Positions 32,844-41,649 are shown, counted from the first letter of the stretch. The stretch is 64,000 nucleotides of DNA from Streptomyces diastatochromogenes (GCF_002242805.1 NZ_MCGQ01000044.1:1-64000); one strand, 5' to 3'. Notes: generated from the sequence alone by a model not told the origin. Numbers and translations: made by a program.

Positions 32844-33869
32844 CTACAGCACGCACTCCGCCTCGTCGTACCGCTCCGCGGGAACCGTCTTCAGCGTCTC
32901 CACGGCCTCGGCCAGCGACACCATCACGATGTCGGTCCCGCGCAGCGCGGTCATCATCCCGAACTCCCCGCGGTGCACGGCCTCCACCGCGTGCCAGCCG
33001 AACCGCGTGGCCAGCACCCGGTCGTAGGCCGTGGGCGTGCCGCCTCGCTGCACATGCCCCAGGATCACCGGCCGCGCCTCCTTGCCGAGCCGCTGCTCCA
33101 GCTCGATCGAGAGCTGCCGGGCGATCCCCGCGAAGCGCTCGTGACCGTAGATGTCCTTGCCGCCCTCGTCGAACTCCATGGAGCCGGGCCGCGGCTTGGC
33201 CCCTTCCGCGGCGACCACGATGGCGAACCGCTTGCCCGCCTCGAACCGCTCACCGACGCGCGCGGCCAACTCCTCGATGTCGAAGGGCCGTTCCGGTACG
33301 ACGACGGCGTGGGCGCCGGCCGCCATGCCGGAGTGCAGCGCGATCCAGCCGGTGTGCCGGCCCATGACCTCCACGACCAGCACGCGCTGGTGGGACTCGG
33401 CGGTGGTCTTCAGCCGGTCCAGGGCCTCCGTCGCCACGCCGACGGCCGTGTCGAAGCCGAACGTGACGTCCGTGACGGCGATGTCGTTGTCGATGGTCTT
33501 CGGGACACCGACGACGGGCAGGCCGTTGTCCGACATCAGCCGGGCCGCCTTCAGCGTGCCCTCACCGCCGATCGGGATGATCGCGTCGAGGCCCAGTTCC
33601 TCGACATGGCCCTTGGCCCGCTCCACACCGTCCCGCAGATGCGAGGGCTGGACCCGGGAGGAGCCGAGGATGGTGCCGCCGCGGGCCAGGATGCCGCCCA
33701 CGGCGTCGAGGTCGAGCTTCATGTAGTCGCATTCCAGGAGGCCTTTCCAGCCGTCCCGGAAACCGATGACCTCGTCGCCGTGGTCGGCGACGGCACGGTG
33801 CACGACGGACCGGATGACGGCGTTCAGGCCGGGGCAGTCGCCGCCGGACGTGAGGACACCAATGCGCAT
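32844..33869 (-). CDS. pfkA: ATP-dependent 6-phosphofructokinase
   Basis: 341 residues. Phosphorylates fructose 6-phosphate, the committed step of glycolysis. Motifs: GVLTSGGDCPGLNAVIR (N-terminal ATP loop), IIPIGGEGTLKAA and PKTIDNDIAVTDVTFGFDTA (catalytic Asp in TIDND), EVMGRHTGWIAL, and GHVQRGGTPTAYDRVL. Gly at 104 (GGEG) marks ATP use; pyrophosphate enzymes have Asp there. Lys at 124 (PKTIDND) is the usual Streptomyces variant. Start ATG 33869; the longer in-frame start is a shadow extension. The upstream ribosome site is weak (GAGAAGG, 13 bases away). Confidence 0.94.
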   Translation of the reverse strand: MRIGVLTSGGDCPGLNAVIRSVVHRAVADHGDEVIGFRDGWKGLLECDYMKLDLDAVGGILARGGTILGSSRVQPSHLRDGVERAKGHVEELGLDAIIPIGGEGTLKAARLMSDNGLPVVGVPKTIDNDIAVTDVTFGFDTAVGVATEALDRLKTTAESHQRVLVVEVMGRHTGWIALHSGMAAGAHAVVVPERPFDIEELAARVGERFEAGKRFAIVVAAEGAKPRPGSMEFDEGGKDIYGHERFAGIARQLSIELEQRLGKEARPVILGHVQRGGTPTAYDRVLATRFGWHAVEAVHRGEFGMMTALRGTDIVMVSLAEAVETLKTVPAERYDEAECVL

Positions 33870-34070
33870 AGCCCGAAATACCTTCTCAACGTGGGCCGGG
33901 AAACCGGACCACGTCGTCCGGCGGATTCCCGGCCACCCTACCGGCGTGAGGGGGTGGCTCCGTAGCGGGCGTCCGCCTGCTGGACGCCCCCGCACATGTG
34001 AGCGGACGGCCCGTCAGGCGGGCCCACTACGAGCCTGCCGGAACCCGCTGAAAAGTCCCTGACGTGACGC

Positions 34071-34799
34071 TTACGCCGGCTGCTGCGCAGCAGCGATGCG
34101 CTCGTTGCGGAGCGCGTCGTACCAGCGGTCGTCGATCGGCGGCAGCGCGTTGACGTCGAGCGCCAGCTTCAGCAGCAGGTCGGCGATGAGCGGGTTGCGG
34201 GCCAGCACCGGGCCGTGCATGTACGTACCGAAGACCGTCCCGTTGTACGCGCCCTCCGTGCCGTCCCCGGTGCCGTTGCCCCGGCCCAGGCGGACCTGGG
34301 CGAAGGGGCGGGCGGTGGGGCCGAGGTGGGTGACGCCCTGGTGGTTCTCGAAGCCGGTCAGCTGGGGCAGGCCGAGCTGCGGGTCGATGTCCGCGAGGAC
34401 GTCGCCGACGCACCGCTCGCCCTCGCCGCGCACCGAGACCACGTCGAGTAGGCCGAGGCCCGGCTCGCGCTGGCCGAGGTCGTTGATGAACTCGTGGCCG
34501 AGGATCTGGTAGCCGGCGCAGACGGAGAAGACGATCGCGCCGTTCTGCACCGCCCGCTGCAGGTGGCCGTCGCGCCGAAGCCGCTCGGCCGCGAGCCGCT
34601 GCGGCCGGTCCTCGCCGCCGCCGATCAGGTAGATGTCGCCGGAGGTCGGGATCGGCTGGTCGCTGCGCACGTCCAGCCGGGCCACGTCCAGGCCGCGCTG
34701 CCGGGCCCGCCGCTCCACGACGAGCGCGTTGCCCTGGTCGCCGTAGGTGCTCAGCAGGTCCGGGTAGATCCACACCAGCCGCAGTTGGTTGTCGCTCAT
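34071..34799 (-). CDS. gatD: GatD, glutaminase subunit of lipid II isoglutaminyl synthase
   Basis: 242-residue class I glutamine amidotransferase. It supplies ammonia to MurT, which amidates the D-glutamate of lipid II. Catalytic Cys is in FSVCAGYQILG (residue 94) and His in TYMHGPVLARNP (195); the NHQGVTHLG block is GatD-specific. Start ATG 34799 after GGAAGGG. It lies 20 bases downstream of MurT on the same strand, as in other Gram-positives. The longer in-frame ORF running into murT is a shadow. Confidence 0.95.
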   Translation of the reverse strand: MSDNQLRLVWIYPDLLSTYGDQGNALVVERRARQRGLDVARLDVRSDQPIPTSGDIYLIGGGEDRPQRLAAERLRRDGHLQRAVQNGAIVFSVCAGYQILGHEFINDLGQREPGLGLLDVVSVRGEGERCVGDVLADIDPQLGLPQLTGFENHQGVTHLGPTARPFAQVRLGRGNGTGDGTEGAYNGTVFGTYMHGPVLARNPLIADLLLKLALDVNALPPIDDRWYDALRNERIAAAQQPA

Positions 34800-34819
34800 G
34801 AGGTGATCGCCCTTCCTGA

Positions 34820-36058
34820 TCAGTTGCCGACGCGGCGGCGCAGGTCCTGGAACGCGGTGTAGTTCGCGATGACCTCGATGCGTCCCGGCGGCGCCATCTG
34901 GACGGCCTGGTCGAGGTTGTCGCAGACCTGGAAGTGCTGGTTGGCGACCTCCAGACGGACGGCGAGGTCCAGCTTCCGGTCGCCGATGACGAAGATCGGG
35001 TGGCCGGTCAGCCGCGTGTAGTCGACGTCCCACAGCCACGAGGTGTCCGTGCCGTCGGCGCCGCGCGCGTTCACGGACAGGATCACCGGGGTGGGCGGCG
35101 GGTCGATCAGGGAGAACGTCTCCAGCCAGCCGGCCGGGTTCTTCGCCAGCAGCAGCCGCAGGTCGCGGCCCTCGAACTGGACGACGTCGTACCGTCCGGC
35201 GACCGCCTGCACCTGGTACATCCGCTCCAGGGCGACCTGGGGCGGCACCCCGAAGACGGCGGCGACGGCCGCGGAGCTGGCCGCGTTCGCCTTGTTGGCG
35301 CGTCCCGGCAGCTGGAGGTGGATCGGCCAGGCGGACCCGTGCGGATCCAGCACATGGTCCCCGGACAGCGCCCAGGTGGGCGTCGGCCGGCGGAAGCCGC
35401 ACTCGCCGCAGAACCAGTCGTCACCGGGGCGCTGCATCACGCCACCGCACGAGGGGCAGGACCAGGCGTCGTCCTTCCACATCTGCCCGGCTGCGACCCA
35501 GATCACATTCGGGGACGAGGAGGCGGCCCACACGACCAGCGGGTCGTCGCAGTTGGCGACGACGACGGCCTTGGACCCGGCCAGACCCTCGCGCCAGTTC
35601 TCGGCGAGCATCCGGGTCTCGGCCGCGCGGTCCAGCTGGTCGCGGGAGAGGTTGAGCAGTGCGATGCACTTCGGGTCGGTGTCGCGGGCGACCCCGGCCA
35701 GGTACTTCTCGTCGACCTCGATGACGCCGAACTTGGCTTCCGAGCCTCCGGCCAGCGCCGAGGTGATGCCGGCCGGCATGTTCGCGCCGAGCGCGTTCGA
35801 GACGACCTCACCCGCGGCCCGCAGGGCCTCCGCGATCAGCCGGGTGGTCGTGGTCTTGCCGTTGGTCGCCGAGACCAGGACGACGTCCAGGTTCTGGGCG
35901 AGCCGGGCGAGGAGGTCGGGGTCGAGTTTGAGCGCGACCCGGCCACCGATCACCGATCCGCTGCCGCGTCCCGCGGCCCGGGACGCCGCTGCGACCGCCT
36001 TGCCCGCGGTCACGGCCAGCTTGGCCCGCGGCGTGAGCGGGTCCGAGTTGCCTGCCAT
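34820..36058 (-). CDS. murT: MurT, Mur-ligase subunit of lipid II isoglutaminyl synthase
   Basis: 412 residues of the Mur ligase superfamily. VLVSATNGKTTTTRLIAEAL is the ATP-binding P-loop (~61-80); FGVIEVDEKYL follows. A zinc-ribbon insertion with Cys at 201, 204, 217 and 220 (CPSCGG and WFCGECG) identifies MurT within the family. The C-terminal DUF1727 part contains LLLAKNPAGWLETF with the catalytic Asp/Asn region. It amidates D-Glu in peptidoglycan precursors, affecting cross-linking and lysozyme sensitivity. Heads an operon with gatD and diverges from def across 151 bases. Confidence 0.96.
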   Translation of the reverse strand: MAGNSDPLTPRAKLAVTAGKAVAAASRAAGRGSGSVIGGRVALKLDPDLLARLAQNLDVVLVSATNGKTTTTRLIAEALRAAGEVVSNALGANMPAGITSALAGGSEAKFGVIEVDEKYLAGVARDTDPKCIALLNLSRDQLDRAAETRMLAENWREGLAGSKAVVVANCDDPLVVWAASSSPNVIWVAAGQMWKDDAWSCPSCGGVMQRPGDDWFCGECGFRRPTPTWALSGDHVLDPHGSAWPIHLQLPGRANKANAASSAAVAAVFGVPPQVALERMYQVQAVAGRYDVVQFEGRDLRLLLAKNPAGWLETFSLIDPPPTPVILSVNARGADGTDTSWLWDVDYTRLTGHPIFVIGDRKLDLAVRLEVANQHFQVCDNLDQAVQMAPPGRIEVIANYTAFQDLRRRVGN

Positions 36059-36209
36059 CAGTTCTCGATCCTCCTTGCGTACGCGCCGCGCCTGGGGCCA
36101 TCCGGCAACGTGGTGTGGACCTCAGCCTATCGAGATCCATTCGCACACCCGAATCCCGGCCCATGCCAGTGCGGCGGGCATGAGCTGAAGGAACCGTACC
36201 CTTGCCGCC

Positions 36210-36749
36210 ATGCGACACGGCTCGATCCCGGGCGCCCGCGGGCGCGTCCGGCCTCTTTCCCTCCTCCACGACCCCGTCCTGCACGCACCCTGCGGGGACG
36301 TCACGGACTTCGGCCCCGAACTGGCCGCACTCGTGGAGGACTTGTTCGCGACCATGTACGCGGCCCAGGGGGTGGGCCTGGCCGCGAACCAGATCGGGGT
36401 GCCGCTACGGGTGTTCGTGTACGACTGCCCCGACGACGAGGACGTACGACATCTCGGACATATCGTGAACCCGCGCCTGGTGGAGGCGGACGGTGTGGTG
36501 ATCCGGGGCCCGGAGGGTTGCCTGTCCCTGCCGGGCCTGGAGGCAGGGACGGAGCGTTACGACCACGCGGTGGTCGAGGGCTTCACGGTGACGGGGGAGC
36601 CGGTCACCGTGCATGGCACAGGATTCTTCGCCAGGTGCTTGCAGCACGAGTGCGATCACCTGGAGGGCACGGTGTACGCCGACCACTTGACGGGTTGGCG
36701 CCACCGCAGACTGATGAGACAAATCTCGCGATCTTCATGGCACCGCTGA
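36210..36749 (+). CDS. def: Peptide deformylase
   Basis: 179 residues. Removes the N-formyl group from new proteins. Three motifs are present: GVGLAANQIGV (motif 1), PEGCLSLPG (motif 2, with the metal Cys), and QHECDHLEGTVY (motif 3, HExxH, here HECDH). The N-terminus is a short basic leader before LHDPVLH. TACCCT (36197-36202) is 7 bases before the ATG and no Shine-Dalgarno is seen, so the gene is probably leaderless. It stands alone; Streptomyces usually carries several def paralogues. Confidence 0.95.
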   Translation: MRHGSIPGARGRVRPLSLLHDPVLHAPCGDVTDFGPELAALVEDLFATMYAAQGVGLAANQIGVPLRVFVYDCPDDEDVRHLGHIVNPRLVEADGVVIRGPEGCLSLPGLEAGTERYDHAVVEGFTVTGEPVTVHGTGFFARCLQHECDHLEGTVYADHLTGWRHRRLMRQISRSSWHR

Positions 36750-36769
36750 GCTGCGTATGTCAGGGGCGG

Positions 36770-37414
36770 TCAGAACCCCGGACCGCCGATTTTGTCCCCC
36801 GCTGCGGCAAGGCGCCCCCACAAAAGATCCGCAAGCGACCGCACCAATTCAGCCCGGGAGCACGGCCGCTCACCCAGCCACCAGTCCCCAGCCGCGTGCA
36901 TCATCCCGACGATCCCATGCCCCCACACCCGAGCCAGCTGCTGACTCCCGGGCCCGAGATCCAGCCGGTCCTCGATGACCTGAGCCAGCTCCTCACCCAT
37001 GCGCCGAAGCAGCGGGGCCGAATGCTTGCCGACATCGAAGCCCTGGTCGGCGCCGGTGCTTCCCTCCGCCGGATGCATGAGGAAGCGATACACCTGAGGT
37101 CGTGCCTCGATCGCCGCGAGGTAGGTGTCCAACGTGGACTCCACGCGCTCCCGCCGCTCGGCCGGGGCGTCCAGCGCGGCCCGCAGTGAATCCAGCAGAG
37201 CGTCCGTGTGCCGCTTGGCCAAGGCCGCGTAAAGCCCGCCCTTGTCGCCGAAGTGGCGATAAAGGATCGGCTTGGTGATGCCGGCCTCCGCGGCGATGGC
37301 GTTCATCGAGGCCTGCGGGCCATCACGCAGGACCACTCTGTCCGCGGCCTCCAGCAGCTCGCGCCGTCGGCGGTCGGCGGACCGTTGCTGATCGGTCCGC
37401 TGCGTGGTGTCCAT
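36770..37414 (-). CDS. TetR-family regulator
   Basis: 214 residues: HTH at ~18-64 (LLEAADRVVLRDGPQASMNAIAAEAGITKPILYRHFGDKGGLY) followed by a helical ligand domain. The RBS is GGGGAG. It is divergent from an acyl-CoA dehydrogenase gene, with a perfect inverted repeat between them, so it probably represses that gene and binds an acyl-CoA or related ligand. It converges on def with 20 bases between stops. Confidence 0.93.
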   Translation of the reverse strand: MDTTQRTDQQRSADRRRRELLEAADRVVLRDGPQASMNAIAAEAGITKPILYRHFGDKGGLYAALAKRHTDALLDSLRAALDAPAERRERVESTLDTYLAAIEARPQVYRFLMHPAEGSTGADQGFDVGKHSAPLLRRMGEELAQVIEDRLDLGPGSQQLARVWGHGIVGMMHAAGDWWLGERPCSRAELVRSLADLLWGRLAAAGDKIGGPGF

Positions 37415-37530
37415 GTGCTCTCCCCACCCGTGCTGATTCGGTGACGCCTGCGCAAACTAACACTGTCCGCGCCCCTGACATCGAACGGGATACCGACGCG
37501 TCATCGGGAGTTGACTTTTCCTACCGGTCA

Positions 37531-37548
37531 GTAACACACTCGTGTTAC
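37531..37548. promoter_or_regulatory. Probable TetR operator between tetR and acyl-CoA dehydrogenase
   Basis: GTAACAC (37531-37537) and GTGTTAC (37542-37548) are exact inverse complements around ACTC. A third half-site, GTAACAC, follows at about 37554-37560. TTGACT at 37511-37516 may be the -35 of the acyl-CoA dehydrogenase promoter. Confidence 0.6.
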
Positions 37549-37585
37549 CGCTAGTAACACCAAATGCGCCGCCGCTGGAGGGGAC

Positions 37586-38848
37586 ATGGCCGAGTTCACC
37601 ATGGAGCTCAACGACGAACAGAAGGAGGTCCGGGACTGGCTGCACGGCTTCGCCGCCGACGTGATCCGCCCCGCGGCCGCCGAATGGGACGAGCGTGAGG
37701 AGACTCCCTGGCCGGTCATCCAGGAGGCCGCGAAGGTCGGCATCTACTCCCTCGACTTCTACGCGCAGCAGTACTTCGACCCCACCGGCCTCGGTATCCC
37801 GATGGCCATGGAGGAGCTGTTCTGGGGCGACGCGGGCATCGCCCTCTCCATTGTGGGCACGGGCCTCGCCGCCGTGGGCGTTCTCGCCAACGGAACCGAG
37901 GAGCAGATCGGCACCTGGATCCCCCAGATGTACGGCGACGCGAACGACGTCAAGGTCGCCGCGTTCTGCTCCTCCGAACCCGACGCCGGCTCCGACGTCG
38001 CCTCCCTGCGCACGCGTGCCGTGTACGACGAGGCCAAGGACGAGTGGGTGATCAACGGCACGAAGACCTGGGCGACCAACGGCGGCATCGCCAACGTCCA
38101 CGTCGTCGTCGCGGTCGTCGACCCGGAGCTGGGCTCCAAGGGCCACGCCTCCTTCATCGTCCCGCCGGGCACGCCGGGGCTGTCCCAGGGGCAGAAGTTC
38201 AAGAAGCACGGCATCCGCGCCTCGCACACCGCCGAGGTCGTCCTGGAGAACGTGCGCGTTCCCGGGTCCTGCCTGCTCGGCGGCAAGGAGAAGCTGGACG
38301 AGCGGCTGGCGCGGGCCCGGGAGCGGGCGAAGAAGGGCGGCATGGGGGTCCCCCCGCTCGAGCGAAGCCGAGAGTGGGGGAGGGTGAAGAACGCGGCGAT
38401 GGCCACGTTCGAGGCGAGCCGCCCCGCGGTGGGGGCCATGGCGGTGGGCACCGCCCGGGCCGCCTACGAGGTGGCTCTCGACTACGCCACGACCCGTGAG
38501 CAGTTCGGGCGGCCGATCATCGACAACCAGGGCGTCGCCTTCCAGCTCGCGGACATGCGCACGCAGATCGACGCGGCCCGGCTGCTGGTGTGGCGGGCCT
38601 CGTGGATGGCGATCAACGGGAAGCCGTTCACCGCGGCCGAGGGGTCGATGTCCAAGCTGTTCGCCAGCGAGACGGCGAAGAAGGTCACGGCGCAGGCGAT
38701 CCAGATCCTCGGCGGCAACGGGTACACCAGGGAGTACCCGGTGGAGCGGATGCACCGGGACAGCGCGATCTACACGATCTTCGAGGGTACGAGCGAGATC
38801 CAGCGTCTGGTGATCGCCCGCACGCTGTCGGGCATGCCCATCCGCTAA
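37586..38848 (+). CDS. Acyl-CoA dehydrogenase
   Basis: 420-residue FAD enzyme oxidising acyl-CoA to enoyl-CoA. Recognisable blocks: FCSSEPDAGSDVASLRTRA and NGTKTWATNGG (FAD/substrate region), GASQ-like EVVLENVRVPG, GRPIIDNQGVAFQLADM, and FEGTSEIQRLVIARTL (catalytic Glu of the EGTSE motif). GGAGGGGAC precedes the ATG. Between residues ~253 and 267 lies an insertion (GVPPLERSREWGRV) encoded by a Streptomyces-type palindromic repeat; without it the length would be near 405. It is divergent from a TetR gene and its stop overlaps the convergent cupin stop by four bases. Confidence 0.94.
   Translation: MAEFTMELNDEQKEVRDWLHGFAADVIRPAAAEWDEREETPWPVIQEAAKVGIYSLDFYAQQYFDPTGLGIPMAMEELFWGDAGIALSIVGTGLAAVGVLANGTEEQIGTWIPQMYGDANDVKVAAFCSSEPDAGSDVASLRTRAVYDEAKDEWVINGTKTWATNGGIANVHVVVAVVDPELGSKGHASFIVPPGTPGLSQGQKFKKHGIRASHTAEVVLENVRVPGSCLLGGKEKLDERLARARERAKKGGMGVPPLERSREWGRVKNAAMATFEASRPAVGAMAVGTARAAYEVALDYATTREQFGRPIIDNQGVAFQLADMRTQIDAARLLVWRASWMAINGKPFTAAEGSMSKLFASETAKKVTAQAIQILGGNGYTREYPVERMHRDSAIYTIFEGTSEIQRLVIARTLSGMPIR
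38343..38384 (+). repeat. Streptomyces-type GC palindromic repeat inserted in frame
   Basis: TGGGGGTCCCCCCGCTCGAG followed by CGAAGCCGAGAGTGGGGGAG is a short hairpin-forming sequence (CCCCCGCTCG against CGAGAGTGGGGG) that I recall in many copies in Streptomyces genomes, mainly between genes. Here it is inside the acyl-CoA dehydrogenase reading frame and is translated as about 14 residues. Only one copy is seen in the window. Confidence 0.7.
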
Positions 38849-39366
38849 CGATGCCTGAGCGGCGTCAGCTGCTCGATGTCGTACCGCTTCCGGAGTTCCT
38901 CGATCGCCGCGTGGTCCGGTGGGCCGCCGCTGCCGAGGATCTCCAGCAGCTCCTCGAAATAGTGCTCGTGATCGGGGGGCGGGGACGCCTGGAAGAACAT
39001 CTTGGTCGGGGAGTCCGTCGGGTTGGCGAAGGCGTGGGGGCAGCCGGGAGGTACGACGATCACCGTGCCCGGGGTTGCCCGTACCACCCGGTTGCCCGAA
39101 CTCGACTCCCACTTCTGCCAGTTGTCGGGGGTGCGGATGCGGGGCTCGAAGGCGAGCACGTCCAGCTCGCCTTCGAGGACGTAGAACAACTCCTCGCTGC
39201 GCGTGTGCACATGGGCACCGACGTCGAAGCCCGGCGGGACCTCCACCTCGAAGGTGGAGGCCGTCCGTGAATGGGTGCCGGTGACCTTGAACGTCACGCG
39301 CTGGGCGGACGTCTCGACCACGCGGCCGTGGCCCGGAGGCACGAGCAGTCCCTCGGTCGTGGTCAT
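38845..39366 (-). CDS. Cupin-fold protein, putative quinone-forming oxygenase of the rppA operon
   Basis: 173 residues with a single cupin barrel: VGAHVHTRSEELFYVLEGELDVLAFEP (motif 1, His/Glu metal ligands) and PPGCPHAFANP (motif 2). In Streptomyces the gene order rppA-CYP158-cupin includes a cupin (MomA type) that oxidises 1,3,6,8-tetrahydroxynaphthalene to flaviolin; the assignment here follows that order and the fold, from memory. Its ATG is 8 bases after the P450 stop, indicating one operon. The stop overlaps the convergent acyl-CoA dehydrogenase stop. Confidence 0.78.
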   Translation of the reverse strand: MTTTEGLLVPPGHGRVVETSAQRVTFKVTGTHSRTASTFEVEVPPGFDVGAHVHTRSEELFYVLEGELDVLAFEPRIRTPDNWQKWESSSGNRVVRATPGTVIVVPPGCPHAFANPTDSPTKMFFQASPPPDHEHYFEELLEILGSGGPPDHAAIEELRKRYDIEQLTPLRHR

Positions 39367-39373
39367 CAGCCGC

Positions 39374-40588
39374 TCACCACGTCACGGGCAGGGCCGCGGG
39401 CCCGCGGATCAACGCGCCCTTCCGGAAAGGCACCTGCCCGGGCGGTACGGCGAGCCGCAGGCCCGGCACCCGGTCCAGCAGGGCGTCCACCAGCAGCTCC
39501 GACTCCAGCCTCGCCAGCATGCCGCCGGGGCAGTGGTGCGGGCCGAAGCCGAACGCCACGTGCGGGTTGGGGCTGCGGGAGAAGTCGATCGCCTCCGGGT
39601 CCGGGAAGACGTCCGGGTCGCGGTTGGCGGCCAGGTAGGAGACGTGGACCGGGTCGCCCGCGCGGATCCGTACGCCCCCGATCTCCACGTCCTCCAGGGC
39701 GATCCGGGGGAGGCCGACGGCGTTGCGGTGCGGGATGTAGCGCAGCAGTTCGTCGATCGCCCGCGGGCGGATCGCGGGGTCGGAGCGCAGCCGTTCGACC
39801 AGGTCGCGTCGGGTCAGCAGCAGGTGGAACATCTGCCCGCTGTTGTTGGTGACCGCCTCGCCGCCGATCTGGAGGAGGACGGCGAGGCCGACGGCCTCCT
39901 CCAGGGTGACCTCGCCCCGGCCCACGGCGGCGCCGAGCAGCGAGGTGACGTCCTCGGCCGGGCTGCCCTCGCGCAGCCCGATGAGGTCGGAGAAGTAGGC
40001 GCTCATCTCGCGCCTGGCCTTCTCGCCGGCCTCCTTTCCGTGCGCGGAGGACCGGATCAGCAGGGTCCAGGTGTGCATGGCATGCCGGTCGGCCGCCGGG
40101 ACGCCCATCAGCTCGCAGATCACCGCGATCGGGAAGGGGCTGAGGATCGTCGCCGTCAGGTCGGCGGGCGGGCCGTCCTGGAGGAGTTCGTCGACCAGCT
40201 CGTCCAGCATGCCGCGCGCCTGCTCGCGGATCCGCTCCACACCCTTCGCGGTGAACGCGGCGGCGACCGAGCGGCGCAGCCGGGTGTGGTCGGGCGGGTC
40301 CAGGACGCCGACCGCGCCCCGGTCCGGGATGTGGTGCGGGGCGAGCCGGGTCACCTGTCTGCCCATGACCGCCTCGCGGCTGAAGCGGGGGTCGTCGGTC
40401 ACCATGCGCACGTCGTCGTACCGGGTGACCAGCCACGCCCAGCCCTCGCCGTTGGCCAGCTGGACGCGGGTGACCGGACCCTCGCGCATCAGGTCGGCCA
40501 GCACCGGGTCGAAGTCCGTCCCGGTCGGATCGACGGCCGGCCAGTGCCGGACCGGGGGCAGGGTCTCGGTGACGGTCTCCTCGCTCAT
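39374..40588 (-). CDS. CYP158A2-like cytochrome P450 (biflaviolin synthase type)
   Basis: 404 residues closely resembling S. coelicolor CYP158A2 as I remember it, from REGPVTRVQLANGEGWAWLV at the start to RKGALIRGPAALPVTW at the end. I-helix: LQIGGEAVTNNSG, where Ala/Asn replace the usual acid-Thr pair, a known CYP158 feature. Heme loop: FGFGPHHCPGGMLAR. ExxR: DELLRYIPHRN. CYP158A2 couples flaviolin into dimers. ATG 40588 overlaps the rppA stop as ATGA, so it is translated with rppA. The 781-residue ORF across rppA is a shadow. Confidence 0.93.
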   Translation of the reverse strand: MSEETVTETLPPVRHWPAVDPTGTDFDPVLADLMREGPVTRVQLANGEGWAWLVTRYDDVRMVTDDPRFSREAVMGRQVTRLAPHHIPDRGAVGVLDPPDHTRLRRSVAAAFTAKGVERIREQARGMLDELVDELLQDGPPADLTATILSPFPIAVICELMGVPAADRHAMHTWTLLIRSSAHGKEAGEKARREMSAYFSDLIGLREGSPAEDVTSLLGAAVGRGEVTLEEAVGLAVLLQIGGEAVTNNSGQMFHLLLTRRDLVERLRSDPAIRPRAIDELLRYIPHRNAVGLPRIALEDVEIGGVRIRAGDPVHVSYLAANRDPDVFPDPEAIDFSRSPNPHVAFGFGPHHCPGGMLARLESELLVDALLDRVPGLRLAVPPGQVPFRKGALIRGPAALPVTW

Positions 40589-41649
40589 CGCGTGATCCCG
40601 CCGTCCTGGACCCAGCGGCCCACGGTCATCTCGGCGGTGATGCCGGGACCGAACCCGGCCAGCAGCCCGCGCGCCCGGTGCTCGGCACCGCCCTCGTCGA
40701 ACAGCCGGCGCAGCGCGTCCAAAACGACGGCGCTGGCGATGTTGCCGTACTCGGTGAGCGTGGACCGGCTGAACCGGAAGGCGTGCGGGTCGACCTGCAG
40801 GAACTTGCTGAGGTCGTCGAGGATTCGGGGCCCGCCCGCGTGGATGATGTAGAAGTCCAGGTCGGCGGCGTCCCAGCCGTGCGTGCCCGCGAGGTCCTGG
40901 AGCGCCGGGGCGAGCGGCTCCATGGTGGTCGGCACCCGCTTGTCCAGCAGGAAGTGGAAGCCGGTCGCCCGGACGTCGTACGCGATCCAGTCCTCGGTCT
41001 TGGGGATCAGGTACGAGCCGTTGCGCTCCAGCTGGACGCCCGTGCCGCCCCGGCCGCGCACCACGGCCGCGGCGATGCCGTCGCCGAACAGGCCGTTGGA
41101 CAGCAGCGATCCGACGCCGAGGTCGGTGGGCTGGTAGCACAGCGAGCAGAACTCGCAGGCCACGATGAGCGCGTTGCCTTCCGGATAGGCCGAGCAGAAG
41201 TCGTGGGCCCGGTTGATGGCCGCGCCGCCGGCCGCGCAGCCCAACTGGGCTATGGGGAGCTGGCGGGTGGTGGACGAGAAGTCCATCTCGTTGATCAGCC
41301 ACGCGGTCAGCGACGGCATCATGAAGCCCGTGCACGACACGTAGATGATGACATCGATGTCGGAGGTCAGGACCTCCGCGTCGTCCAGGGCCCGCTGGAT
41401 CACCGCGGGGACACGGGCTTTCGCCTCGGCCTCGTAGAGCTTGTTGCGCTCCTCGAACCCGGGGTGCTTCAGGGTTTCCTCGATGGGCTGCACGATGTGC
41501 CGGGTGCGGACGCCCGTGTTCTCGATCAGCCGGAGGGCCAGCGGCAGCTGGGGGTGGTCCGCGTGGTGCGTACGTGCCAGCTCCAGCGTCTCCTCCATCG
41601 TGATCACGTGTTCGGGTACGGACACCGAGGGTCTGCACAAAGTCGCCAT
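40585..41649 (-). CDS. rppA: Type III polyketide synthase, 1,3,6,8-tetrahydroxynaphthalene synthase
   Basis: 354 residues of the chalcone-synthase superfamily. Catalytic triad: Cys 138 in IAQLGCAAGGAAI, His in DFYIIHAGGPRILDDL, and Asn in TEYGNIASAV. The VSCTGFMMPSL and GFGPGITAEM blocks also match. RppA condenses malonyl-CoA units to THN, precursor of flaviolin, pigment and melanin-like polymers. Start ATG 41649 follows AGGGA; a longer in-frame start is rejected. It heads the rppA-CYP158-cupin operon and is divergent from a TenA-like gene. Confidence 0.95.
   Translation of the reverse strand: MATLCRPSVSVPEHVITMEETLELARTHHADHPQLPLALRLIENTGVRTRHIVQPIEETLKHPGFEERNKLYEAEAKARVPAVIQRALDDAEVLTSDIDVIIYVSCTGFMMPSLTAWLINEMDFSSTTRQLPIAQLGCAAGGAAINRAHDFCSAYPEGNALIVACEFCSLCYQPTDLGVGSLLSNGLFGDGIAAAVVRGRGGTGVQLERNGSYLIPKTEDWIAYDVRATGFHFLLDKRVPTTMEPLAPALQDLAGTHGWDAADLDFYIIHAGGPRILDDLSKFLQVDPHAFRFSRSTLTEYGNIASAVVLDALRRLFDEGGAEHRARGLLAGFGPGITAEMTVGRWVQDGGITR

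Noticed and set aside
32844-33869. Pyrophosphate-dependent phosphofructokinase, because of Lys at 124
   Set aside because: Gly at 104 indicates ATP use; PKTIDND occurs in actinobacterial ATP-type enzymes.
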